The position numbers and the translations under genes are program-made. Positions 1 to 8,281 of a stretch of 64,000 nucleotides of DNA are shown one piece after another. Position 1 is the first letter of the stretch; each line of letters starts with the position of its first letter. The notes beneath the pieces were generated by a model. That model made no database searches. It had not been told where the DNA came from and saw only the letters and a list, made by a program, of their open reading frames with translations. Origin of the DNA: Halalkalibacter hemicellulosilyticusJCM 9152 (GTDB lineage Bacteria; Bacillota; Bacilli; Bacillales; Bacillaceae_D); NCBI RefSeq assembly GCF_000513115.1, contig NZ_BAUU01000016.1:47852-111851 (forward strand). The letters are read 5' to 3'.

Positions 1-1394
1 CGGCCAAAGAGATACTTGATGCAATTGGTGGAAAAGAGAACATTGCATCGGCCACTCATTGTGTCACACGATTAAGGTTTGCATTGGAGGACGAAGATAA
101 GGTAGATAAGGATAAACTGGAGGAAATTGATGTTGTAAGAGGTTCATTCTCGACAAATGGTCAATTTCAGGTCGTGATTGGACAAGGAACTGTTGACAAA
201 GTGTATGCGGAGCTAATGGAGCTTTCAGGAAAAAAAGCGGCGACAAAGGATGAAGTGAAGACAGCTGCAGAGAAAAATTTAAACCCATTACAACGAGCGA
301 TTAAAGTACTTGCTGATATTTTTATTCCGATATTACCTGCGATTGTTACAGCTGGTTTATTAATGGGGATTAATAATATTCTGACTGCTGAAGGCATTTT
401 CAGTGAACAGTCAGTTGTAGAAATGTTTCCGCAGTGGGCGGATCTAGCTGATATGATTCATCTTATCGCGAATACGGCCTTTGTCTTTTTGCCAGGTCTC
501 ATCGGCTGGTCGGCGATGAGGCGTTTTGGTGGCAGTGAATTATTAGGGATTGTCCTTGGATTGATGCTCGTTCATCCAGATCTTCTTAATGCTTGGGGAT
601 ATGGTGATGCATTGCAGGATGGAGATATTCCTTATTGGAATATTTTCGGTTTAGATATTGCTAAGATGGGATACCAAGGTCAAGTGTTACCGATTTTAGT
701 TGCGGCATATGTATTAGCGAAAATTGAGATTGCATTAAGAAAGCGTATTCCAGATGGGTTTCAGTTACTTATTGTTGCACCTGTTGCCTTATTAGTGACT
801 GGATTTATCGCCTTTATCGCGATTGGACCTGTAACCTTTTGGATTGGTAATATCATTACAGATGTCTTTGTTTGGATTTTTAGTAATGTTGCGGCTATTG
901 GTGGTTTGTTATATGGAGCTATTTATGCACCACTCGTTATTACTGGAATGCACCACACATTCTTAGCGGTTGACTTGCAACTGATTGGGAGTACAGGGAG
1001 CACATTCTTATGGCCTATTTTAGCACTGTCCAATATAGCTCAAGGATCGGCAGCACTTGCCATGTATTATGTATTAAAGGATGAGAAGGTAAAAGGATTA
1101 TCGATGACATCTTCCATATCAGCTTATTTAGGAATTACTGAGCCAGCGATGTTTGGAGTGAATTTGCGCTATCGCTTCCCATTCATATGTGCCATTATCG
1201 GTTCAGCGATAGGTGCTGTATGGATTACGATTAATTCTGTTACAGCGAATTCGATCGGCGTAGGGGGCTTACCCGGGATCTTCTCGATTACAGCAGGTTA
1301 TTGGCTCGTATTCTTAGTTGGAATGGTCATTGCAATCGTTGTACCGTTTGTCTTAACTTTCTTATATGGGAAGACACGAATGAAAGATCAATAA
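1..1394 (+). CDS. treP: PTS trehalose-specific EIIBC component (5' end outside window)
   Basis: This is the membrane permease that imports trehalose and phosphorylates it to trehalose-6-phosphate. The reading frame is open from base 3, so the start codon lies left of the window. The EIIB phosphorylation cysteine is visible in a THCVTRLRF motif, with its TGT codon at 60–62. A long EIIC part follows, with about ten hydrophobic segments, the GMHHTF loop near 945–960 and a GITEPAMFG motif near 1130–1155. No EIIA domain follows, so a cytoplasmic EIIA must phosphorylate it. The phosphotrehalase and a GntR regulator come directly downstream, which fixes the sugar as trehalose rather than sucrose. 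Family and role are established; specificity is inferred from context. Confidence 0.93.
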   Translation, partial: AKEILDAIGGKENIASATHCVTRLRFALEDEDKVDKDKLEEIDVVRGSFSTNGQFQVVIGQGTVDKVYAELMELSGKKAATKDEVKTAAEKNLNPLQRAIKVLADIFIPILPAIVTAGLLMGINNILTAEGIFSEQSVVEMFPQWADLADMIHLIANTAFVFLPGLIGWSAMRRFGGSELLGIVLGLMLVHPDLLNAWGYGDALQDGDIPYWNIFGLDIAKMGYQGQVLPILVAAYVLAKIEIALRKRIPDGFQLLIVAPVALLVTGFIAFIAIGPVTFWIGNIITDVFVWIFSNVAAIGGLLYGAIYAPLVITGMHHTFLAVDLQLIGSTGSTFLWPILALSNIAQGSAALAMYYVLKDEKVKGLSMTSSISAYLGITEPAMFGVNLRYRFPFICAIIGSAIGAVWITINSVTANSIGVGGLPGIFSITAGYWLVFLVGMVIAIVVPFVLTFLYGKTRMKDQ

Positions 1395-1493
1395 CCGTCT
1401 CAAGGAAAAAGAGGCGAATGAGCTAATGAGGAGAGTAAAGCTTCTTGTTAGGCTTTTTTCAAAGAATCAGATTCAAAGAAAGGGGCTATCACA

Positions 1494-3152
1494 GTGAAGG
1501 AATGGTGGAGAAAAGCAGTCGTTTATCAAATCTATCCAAAAAGCTTTAATGATACGACAGGAAATGGAATAGGAGACATTCAAGGAATTATTGAAAAACT
1601 AGATTATTTATATGAATTAGGAGTGGACGTGATTTGGCTTACTCCTATTTACGCATCTCCGCAAAAAGATAACGGATATGATATTTCCGACTACTTTGCG
1701 ATACATGAAGAGTATGGAACGATGGAGGATTTTGAAAGGCTAATGTCAGAGGTTCATAAACGTGGAATGAAGCTCATTATGGATCTTGTCGTTAATCACA
1801 CATCAACGGAGCATACATGGTTCAAAGAAGCGATTGCATCTCCTAGTAGTCGTTATCGCGATTTTTACATTTGGAAAGATCCGGTCGATGGTGCTGAACC
1901 GACGAATTGGCAATCAAAATTCGGTGGGAACGCCTGGGAATATGACGAGAAATCTGGACAATATTATTTACATCTCTTTGATGTCACCCAAGCTGATTTA
2001 AACTGGGAAAATGAAGAGCTACGTCAAGCTGTTTATGATATGATGCATTTCTGGTTTGAGAAAGGCATTGATGGATTTCGTTTAGATGTAATCAATTTAA
2101 TTTCTAAGGATCAGTCCTTTACGAATGATGACAAAGGTGATGGACGTCGCTTTTATACAGATGGCCCTCGTGTTCATGAGTTTTTACAAGAAATGAATAG
2201 AAATGTTCTCGCAAAATACGATAGTATGACGGTCGGAGAAATGTCCTCTACATCCATTGAGCATTGTATCAACTATTCAAATCCAGAGCGCCGTGAATTA
2301 AGTATGACGTTTAATTTTCATCATTTAAAGGTCGATTATCCTAATGGTGAAAAGTGGGCGTTAGCTGACTTTGATTTTCAAGCGTTGAAAAAGATTCTGT
2401 CAACATGGCAAGTCGACATGCATAAAGGAGGTGGCTGGAACGCATTGTTTTGGTGTAATCACGATCAGCCACGTGTTGTATCAAGATATGGAAACGATCA
2501 ACACTATCATAAAAAATCAGCCAAAATGCTCGCAGCCACGATTCATATGATGCAAGGAACACCGTATATATACCAAGGCGAAGAGTTTGGTATGACGAAT
2601 CCTTATTTTGAGACGATTGATCAATACCGGGATGTTGAGACATTAAATTATTATCGACAAATGAAGAAAGAAGGGAAATCAGAAGAGGATGTCATGGCGA
2701 TTATTCAAGAAAAATCACGTGATAACTCTAGAACCCCTGTACAATGGAACGATCAGCCTCATGGAGGTTTTACAAAAGGGACACCGTGGATTGATGTTGC
2801 AGAGAATTATAAAGAAATTAATGCGGAAAATGCCATGAAAGAGGAAGAATCGATTTTCTCTTTTTATCAACAGCTCATTCGTTTGCGTCATGAATTAGAT
2901 ATTGTCACGGAAGGTGTCTATCGTGAGCTTGTAAACGATCATCCGCAATTATTTGTATATGAGCGCGTAATGGGAGAAGAGAAATTACTTGTCATGAATA
3001 ATTTTTATAGTCAAGAAGTGTCATTTGAAATTCCTGAAGTATGGCATCACGATCTAGATGCCGAGCTCCTACTTACAAATGGTATAGAGCGTAAGCTTGA
3101 AAAAAAGTTAACACTTTCTCCATATGATTCCCTCATTTTCCATAAGAAGTGA
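1494..3152 (+). CDS. treA: trehalose-6-phosphate hydrolase (GH13)
   Basis: Cytoplasmic enzyme that hydrolyses trehalose-6-phosphate to glucose and glucose-6-phosphate, the step after TreP. The 552 residues have the GH13 (alpha-amylase) layout. An early VVNHTS region is followed by the nucleophile Asp198 in GFRLDVIN, the acid/base Glu249 in VGEMS, and Asp324 in NHDQPR. It starts with GTG at 1494 behind AAAGAAAGGGG. Length matches the TreC/TreA family. Oligo-1,6-glucosidases are close relatives, but the treP and treR neighbours decide the call. The 99 bp gap after treP shows no clear terminator, so the genes are probably co-transcribed. Confidence 0.94.
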   Translation: MKEWWRKAVVYQIYPKSFNDTTGNGIGDIQGIIEKLDYLYELGVDVIWLTPIYASPQKDNGYDISDYFAIHEEYGTMEDFERLMSEVHKRGMKLIMDLVVNHTSTEHTWFKEAIASPSSRYRDFYIWKDPVDGAEPTNWQSKFGGNAWEYDEKSGQYYLHLFDVTQADLNWENEELRQAVYDMMHFWFEKGIDGFRLDVINLISKDQSFTNDDKGDGRRFYTDGPRVHEFLQEMNRNVLAKYDSMTVGEMSSTSIEHCINYSNPERRELSMTFNFHHLKVDYPNGEKWALADFDFQALKKILSTWQVDMHKGGGWNALFWCNHDQPRVVSRYGNDQHYHKKSAKMLAATIHMMQGTPYIYQGEEFGMTNPYFETIDQYRDVETLNYYRQMKKEGKSEEDVMAIIQEKSRDNSRTPVQWNDQPHGGFTKGTPWIDVAENYKEINAENAMKEEESIFSFYQQLIRLRHELDIVTEGVYRELVNDHPQLFVYERVMGEEKLLVMNNFYSQEVSFEIPEVWHHDLDAELLLTNGIERKLEKKLTLSPYDSLIFHKK

Positions 3153-3172
3153 TACACTAGAATGGGTGATGA

Positions 3173-3898
3173 ATGGTGAAAAATAAATTTCAAATGATAT
3201 ATGAACAAATTGCAAAGGAAATACAAAATGGAACGATTAAGGCGGGGGAGTTTCTCCCGTCTGAGCATGAATTAAGACAGCAATATCACACATCACGTGA
3301 GACAGTTCGTAAGGCTTTGAAGCTCTTATCGGAACAAGGTTATATACAAAAAATGCAAGGCAAGGGATCGATCGTATTAGATATGTCTAAGTTTAATTTT
3401 CCGATTTCAGGACTTGTTAGCTATAAAGAAGTTTCGGAAAAGCTTGGACATCGTTCGAAGACGACGGTCATCTCATTACGAGAAATAGAGCTAGATTCAT
3501 CGTTAAAAGCTGAATTTTATCTAGATGAGAGTGCTAATGGAACCGTGTGGGAACTCGTTCGCGTTCGTGATATAGACGAGGAAGCGATTATTTTAGATAA
3601 GGATTATTTGCTAACGTCGATGGTCCCAGATTTGACTGAGGAAATTAGTGAAAATTCTTTATATGAATATATTGAGTCAGAATTAGGCTTAGCAATTAGT
3701 TTTGCGAAAAAGGAAATTACTGTTGAGATACCAACGAAGGAAGATCGGACGTTACTCGACTTAGAAGACTATTCGCTCGTTGTAGTTGTGAAAAGTCATG
3801 TTTATTTAGAAGATACGACACAATTTCAATTGACGGAATCACGGCATCGGCCTGATAAATTTCGCTTTGTTGACTTTGCACGTAGAAGGCAAAGGTAA
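3173..3898 (+). CDS. treR: trehalose operon repressor, GntR family
   Basis: Transcriptional repressor of the tre operon. The N-terminal winged helix (about residues 5–70) contains the GntR signature PSEHELRQQYHTSRETVRKAL. A UTRA effector-binding domain follows (about 90–235), which in TreR binds trehalose-6-phosphate. The 241 aa length is typical. It starts 20 bp after treA with only a weak ribosome site, which suggests translation linked to the upstream gene. Autoregulation with treP–treA is expected for the family but the operator lies outside the window. Confidence 0.92.
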   Translation: MVKNKFQMIYEQIAKEIQNGTIKAGEFLPSEHELRQQYHTSRETVRKALKLLSEQGYIQKMQGKGSIVLDMSKFNFPISGLVSYKEVSEKLGHRSKTTVISLREIELDSSLKAEFYLDESANGTVWELVRVRDIDEEAIILDKDYLLTSMVPDLTEEISENSLYEYIESELGLAISFAKKEITVEIPTKEDRTLLDLEDYSLVVVVKSHVYLEDTTQFQLTESRHRPDKFRFVDFARRRQR

Positions 3899-3966
3899 GC
3901 AGACTATTCGTTTTTTGCATCACCTTCTTTAATAATAAATGTTAAAAGAATGGAGAGGGTACTTGT

Positions 3967-4446
3967 ATGAGTATTCATCAATTTACTGTGAAGAAAGCAA
4001 ACGGAGAAGAGCAATCTCTAGAGGAGTATAAGGGAAGGGCTTTACTTATTGTAAACACAGCGACGAAGTGTGGGCTAGCTCCACAGTTTGAAGGTCTTGA
4101 AGAGCTATATCAGCGCTACCATGAGCAAGGCTTTGATGTGTTAGGATTTCCAACGAATCAATTCATGAATCAGGAGCCTGTAGCTGATGCGGATATGACT
4201 GAAACGTGTAAATTGAATTTCGGTGTGACTTTTCCACTGTTTGCTAAAATACGAGTAAATGGATCAGAAGCTCATCCGCTGTACTCATATTTGAAGCAAG
4301 AGAAAAAAGGAGTTCTTAGCTCAGATATTAAATGGAATTTCACAAAGTTCCTTGTTGATCAAGAAGGTTATGTTGTTGAACGCTATGGACCACAAGTGAA
4401 GCCAGAAAAAATAGAAGATGATATTAAGAACGTATTAAAGGTATAA
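3967..4446 (+). CDS. glutathione peroxidase family protein (BsaA-like)
   Basis: Cytoplasmic thiol-dependent peroxidase that reduces hydrogen peroxide or organic hydroperoxides. The fold is recognisable from NTATKCGLAPQ, where Cys35 takes the place of selenocysteine, then FPTNQFMNQEP and IKWNFTKFL, which carry the Gln, Trp and Asn of the catalytic tetrad. Cys82 is a likely resolving cysteine, as in thioredoxin-dependent family members. At 159 aa the length is normal. The start has GAGAGGGTACTTG before ATG. It has its own terminator-like hairpin downstream. No PerR box was seen upstream. Confidence 0.9.
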   Translation: MSIHQFTVKKANGEEQSLEEYKGRALLIVNTATKCGLAPQFEGLEELYQRYHEQGFDVLGFPTNQFMNQEPVADADMTETCKLNFGVTFPLFAKIRVNGSEAHPLYSYLKQEKKGVLSSDIKWNFTKFLVDQEGYVVERYGPQVKPEKIEDDIKNVLKV

Positions 4447-4463
4447 TAGAGTCACTATGAATG

Positions 4464-4507
4464 AAGGGTTGTCTTAAAAGGTCAATAGACCGATTGAGAC
4501 AACCCTT
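4464..4507 (+). terminator. hairpin after the peroxidase gene
   Basis: Perfect 11 bp inverted repeat, AAGGGTTGTCT at 4464–4474 and its complement at 4497–4507. It sits 18 bp after the stop codon. There is no strong T run, so termination may be partial. Confidence 0.55.
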
Positions 4508-4588
4508 TGATAGGTTAGGTCAAGGACACCGAAAATGTTTAGCTTGAACATTTCTGTGTGTTGGAGTTAGGCCATAGGAGATGATGAT

Positions 4589-6478
4589 ATGAGTATTTTG
4601 CAGGTAGACCGTTTAACGAAGTCATATGGAGAGAAGGTTCTGTTTCAAAATATTTCATTTACAATTGAAGAGCAGCAACGCATTGGGCTGATTGGAGTGA
4701 ATGGAACAGGAAAATCTTCGCTTATGAAAATAATCGCCGGAGTGGAAGGCGCAGATACAGGGGAACTTCATCATGCGAATGATTTTCAAATTGAATATTT
4801 GTCACAGCACTCTGATTTAGATGATGGACTTACGGTGCTAGAAGAGATTTATGCTGGTGATTCGAACATCATGGTCACGATGCGTGCTTATGAGGAAAGT
4901 TTATCGAGGTTTGAGAGAGAACCAGCAAACGAAGCGTACCAAAAAACGTATATGAAGTGGCAACAGAAGATGGATGAGCTGGAAGCATGGGAAGCAAACA
5001 CTATGGCTAAAACGATTTTGACGAAATTAGGTGTACGTGATTTTCACTTAACGATTGGTCAACTATCAGGTGGTCAGAAGAAGCGTGTGGCGATTGCGAA
5101 GGCGCTCATTCAACCAGCCGATTTATTATTGCTTGATGAGCCGACGAATCATCTTGATCATGCTTCGATTGAATGGTTAGAGGGTTATTTAGCGAATTAT
5201 AAAGGGGCAATTGTATTAATTACCCACGATCGTTACTTTTTGAATCGTGTGACGAATTATATGTTTGAGCTAGATCAAGGGGCTTTATTTGTTTATGAAG
5301 GTAATTATGAGCGCTTTCTTGAGAAGAAAGCCGAGCGGCAAATGCAAGCAGAACATAAGGAGCAGAAGCGCCAAAATTTATTAAGACGAGAGCTTGCATG
5401 GTTAAAGCGCGGTGCAAAGGCGAGAACAACGAAGCAAAAAGCACGTATTCAGCGCATAGATCAAATAAAAGAAGATGGGCATGAGTCGATTCAACGGGAG
5501 TTCGATTTTGCGATTGGTTCGAGAAGATTAGGGAAGCAAGTTATTGAATTGAAAGCTGTCTCTAAACAATTCGCCAATCAGCAGATTGTAGATTCATTGA
5601 ATGAGCTTATTATTCCCGGCGAACGAATAGGGATTGTCGGAGCTAATGGAACAGGAAAGACGACACTATTAAACATATTAGCTGGTAGGAGCAAACCTGA
5701 TTCGGGAGAGGTATTGATCGGGGAGACGGTTCATATCGGCTATTACACTCAAGAGGATAAAGAGATCAACGGAGATCTTAGAGTCATTGACTATATAAAA
5801 GAAATTGCAGAGGTCGTATATACAGCAGATGGCACACAAATTTCAGCTGAGCAAATGCTTGAGAGGTTTTTATTCCCGCGCTCAAGTCAATATACGTACA
5901 TTAGGCGCTTATCAGGTGGAGAGAGACGTCGCCTTTATTTACTAAGGGTGTTAATGGAGGAGCCGAATGTACTGTTTCTAGATGAGCCGACAAATGACCT
6001 TGATACCGAGACACTTTCGGTTTTAGAGGATTATTTAGAGCAATTTCCAGGTGTCGTTATAACCGTATCCCACGATCGCTACTTTCTAGATCGAATCGTT
6101 GATCGGTTGCTCGTGTTTGAAGGGAATGGAAAAGTGTCACGCTTCCAAGGTCATTACTCCGATTATTTAGAAGTTCAGAAGGAAGTGGAGGAGCAAAGGA
6201 AGCGAGTCAGTTATCCAGAGCCCAAAAAGAAAGAAAAGCCGAAAGCGAGAAAGAAGCTATCATATAGGGAACAGCTAGAATGGGATCAAATCGAGGAACG
6301 AATTACGATGCTAGAGCAACAGGTTGAGGAGATTGAGAAAGCCATTGAAAATGCAGGCAGTGATTTCGGGCAAATTCAGCCGTTATTAAATGAAAAAGAA
6401 CAGGTAGAAATGGAATTAGAAGCGGCAATCGAGCGATGGACGGAGTTATCATTGCTAATCGAAGAGCTACAACAATAA
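4589..6478 (+). CDS. yfmR: ABC-F family ATPase (YfmR/Uup type)
   Basis: Soluble twin-ATPase of the ABC-F class, which acts on the ribosome rather than in a membrane. The first Walker A is GVNGTGKSS (about residues 36–44), with LSGGQKKRV and LLLLDEPTNHLD. A basic interdomain linker follows, then a second Walker A GANGTGKTT, LSGGERRRL and LFLDEPTNDLD. The last about 90 residues are a charged coiled coil, as in Uup and YfmR. The length of 629 aa fits YfmR. ABC-F proteins of this kind help stalled ribosomes; the exact subtype is inferred. There are no transmembrane segments. Confidence 0.88.
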   Translation: MSILQVDRLTKSYGEKVLFQNISFTIEEQQRIGLIGVNGTGKSSLMKIIAGVEGADTGELHHANDFQIEYLSQHSDLDDGLTVLEEIYAGDSNIMVTMRAYEESLSRFEREPANEAYQKTYMKWQQKMDELEAWEANTMAKTILTKLGVRDFHLTIGQLSGGQKKRVAIAKALIQPADLLLLDEPTNHLDHASIEWLEGYLANYKGAIVLITHDRYFLNRVTNYMFELDQGALFVYEGNYERFLEKKAERQMQAEHKEQKRQNLLRRELAWLKRGAKARTTKQKARIQRIDQIKEDGHESIQREFDFAIGSRRLGKQVIELKAVSKQFANQQIVDSLNELIIPGERIGIVGANGTGKTTLLNILAGRSKPDSGEVLIGETVHIGYYTQEDKEINGDLRVIDYIKEIAEVVYTADGTQISAEQMLERFLFPRSSQYTYIRRLSGGERRRLYLLRVLMEEPNVLFLDEPTNDLDTETLSVLEDYLEQFPGVVITVSHDRYFLDRIVDRLLVFEGNGKVSRFQGHYSDYLEVQKEVEEQRKRVSYPEPKKKEKPKARKKLSYREQLEWDQIEERITMLEQQVEEIEKAIENAGSDFGQIQPLLNEKEQVEMELEAAIERWTELSLLIEELQQ

Positions 6479-6511
6479 AAGCTTGTATGATAAAGTAGTA
6501 GTGACTGTTTA

Positions 6512-6584
6512 TGAATGGTTATTACTACTTTTTGAATGTTTTTTAAAAATAATGATTGATTTTGAATGTTTTTGACTATATACT
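6512..6584 (+). promoter_or_regulatory. fru promoter with phased TGAATG repeats (candidate FruR operators)
   Basis: A promoter reads TTGATT (6556–6561), 17 bp spacer, TATACT (6579–6584). TTTTGAATGTTTTT occurs exactly twice, at 6530–6543 and 6560–6573, with starts 30 bp apart. A looser copy has TGAATG at 6512–6517. The second copy lies inside the spacer, where a bound repressor would block RNA polymerase. FruR as the binder is inferred from adjacency. Confidence 0.6.
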
Positions 6585-6607
6585 AATACATATAAGAGGT
6601 GATGATC

Positions 6608-7363
6608 ATGTTAGTGATCGAGCGTCAGAAGAAAATTATTGCGATGTTACAAGAAGAGGAAACAGTGAAAATCCAAGAAATTATGGATGTGACAGGAGCT
6701 TCGGAATCTACAGTCCGCCGTGATTTGATGGAGCTTGAACGAGCAGGAAAATTAAAGCGATTACATGGAGGCGCGACATTACCTCAGAATAAGCTAGTTG
6801 AGCCAACGATGGAGGAGAAAACAGCCAAAAACAGTCATGAAAAAAGACAAATTGCAAAATGGGCGGCATCATTTGTAGAAGAGGGCGATTGTATCTATTT
6901 AGATGCAGGTACAAGCACGCTAGAAATGGTACCTTTCTTAAAGGATAAAGACGTTGTTGTTGTGACAAATGGCTTGATGAATATAGCAGCACTGCTTGAG
7001 GTTGGCATTAAGACACATGTCATCGGTGGTTATGTGAAATCTGGGACGAGTGCATTCATCGGCAGAAGTGCGATAAAGAGCTTAGAAATGTTCCAATTTG
7101 ATAAAGCATTTATCGGTGTGAATGGTATTAGCTTAAAAGGTGAGTGTACGACACCAGATCCTGAGGAAGCGTTTATTAAGGAATACGCCATAGCGCGAGC
7201 GCAGCAAGGAATTATTTTAGCGGATCATTCAAAGTTCGGTGAAGTCTCCTTCTCGACATTCGCTCATATTCAAAATGTAATAGTTGTAACGAGCGAGCAA
7301 ATCGATGACACTTACTATCATGAATTAAAAGGTCAAACAACGTTAGAGGTGGTGACATTATGA
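6608..7363 (+). CDS. fruR: fructose operon repressor, DeoR family
   Basis: Transcriptional repressor of the fructose operon. The N-terminal DeoR helix-turn-helix (about residues 5–57) ends in ASESTVRRDLMELERAGKLKR followed by HGGA. The sugar-phosphate sensor domain contains LDAGTSTLEM and FIGVNGI. In the family the ligand is fructose-1-phosphate. The frame is open from GTG 6599, but ATG 6608 sits about 7 bases after GAGGTG and gives a normal N-terminus, so it was chosen. The stop overlaps the fruK start by 4 bases (ATGA), a sign of coupled translation. It is probably autoregulated through the repeats just upstream. Confidence 0.93.
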   Translation: MLVIERQKKIIAMLQEEETVKIQEIMDVTGASESTVRRDLMELERAGKLKRLHGGATLPQNKLVEPTMEEKTAKNSHEKRQIAKWAASFVEEGDCIYLDAGTSTLEMVPFLKDKDVVVVTNGLMNIAALLEVGIKTHVIGGYVKSGTSAFIGRSAIKSLEMFQFDKAFIGVNGISLKGECTTPDPEEAFIKEYAIARAQQGIILADHSKFGEVSFSTFAHIQNVIVVTSEQIDDTYYHELKGQTTLEVVTL

Positions 7364-8280
7364 TTAGGACCGTTACTTTAAATCCAGCGATTGACCACTT
7401 TGTTCGATTAGATCAATTTGAGCTTGGTCACGTTAATCGTGCAAAAGCTGATCGTAAAGTGGCTGGAGGAAAAGGCATTAATATTTCAAAAGCATTAAAA
7501 AGCTTAGGTCATACTAGTGTGGCGCACGGATTGATTGGTGGTTTTACAGGTCGTTTCGTGCAAGAGCAGCTTGAGCGTGATGGGATTGTCACAGAATTCA
7601 CATCGATCAACGCAGATACAAGAATCAATATGAAAATCCAAAGTACGATGGAAACAGAAATTAATGGCGTTTCTCCCCAAATAACGGAGGACGAATTGAG
7701 TGATTTAGAAAAAAAACTTGACCTATTACAAGATGGAGATTCACTCGTGTTAGCTGGTAGTGTTCCTGAAACGATGCCTTCATCAATATATGAGCGGTTG
7801 TTAACGAGAATAGAGGGCAAAGATGTTCAAGTCTTTGTAGATACGAGTGGAGCAGCGTTACAATCAGTGATTGAAAAAGAGCCAACCTTTATTAAACCAA
7901 ATCACCATGAATTAGCCGAATTATTTACAACAACGATTTCAACAAAAGAAGAGGCAATCCCTTATGTTCGAGAGCTTTTAAGTAAAGGCATTCAGTTTGT
8001 ACTTGTGTCATTTGCTGGGGATGGGGCGATTTTAGGGACGGATGATGCGATTTATATGGCGAACGTTCCAAGTGGTGAGGTCGTTAATTCCGTTGGTGCA
8101 GGTGACTCCGTTGTGGCAGGATTTTTGTCGGCTTTACGTGAGGAACAGCCAATTGAAAAGGTCTTTGCCTTTGCTGTTGCTTCAGGAAGTGCGACAGCAT
8201 TCTCGCAAGGCTTTTGCCAAAGAGAGGCTGTTGAGACATTAGCAAGAGAAGTGTTTATTACAAAATGGGGGGATGAGTAA
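7360..8280 (+). CDS. fruK: 1-phosphofructokinase
   Basis: Phosphorylates fructose-1-phosphate to fructose-1,6-bisphosphate with ATP, feeding glycolysis. It is a PfkB/ribokinase-fold protein of 306 aa. The substrate loop GGKGINISKALKSLG lies near residues 36–50, and the C-terminal NSVGAGDSVVAGF carries the catalytic Asp. The start overlaps fruR by 4 bp and the stop lies one base before the fruA start, so fruR–fruK–fruA is one tight operon. LacC/tagatose-6-phosphate kinase is a relative, but the operon settles the call. Confidence 0.95.
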   Translation: MIRTVTLNPAIDHFVRLDQFELGHVNRAKADRKVAGGKGINISKALKSLGHTSVAHGLIGGFTGRFVQEQLERDGIVTEFTSINADTRINMKIQSTMETEINGVSPQITEDELSDLEKKLDLLQDGDSLVLAGSVPETMPSSIYERLLTRIEGKDVQVFVDTSGAALQSVIEKEPTFIKPNHHELAELFTTTISTKEEAIPYVRELLSKGIQFVLVSFAGDGAILGTDDAIYMANVPSGEVVNSVGAGDSVVAGFLSALREEQPIEKVFAFAVASGSATAFSQGFCQREAVETLAREVFITKWGDE

Positions 8281-8281
8281 A

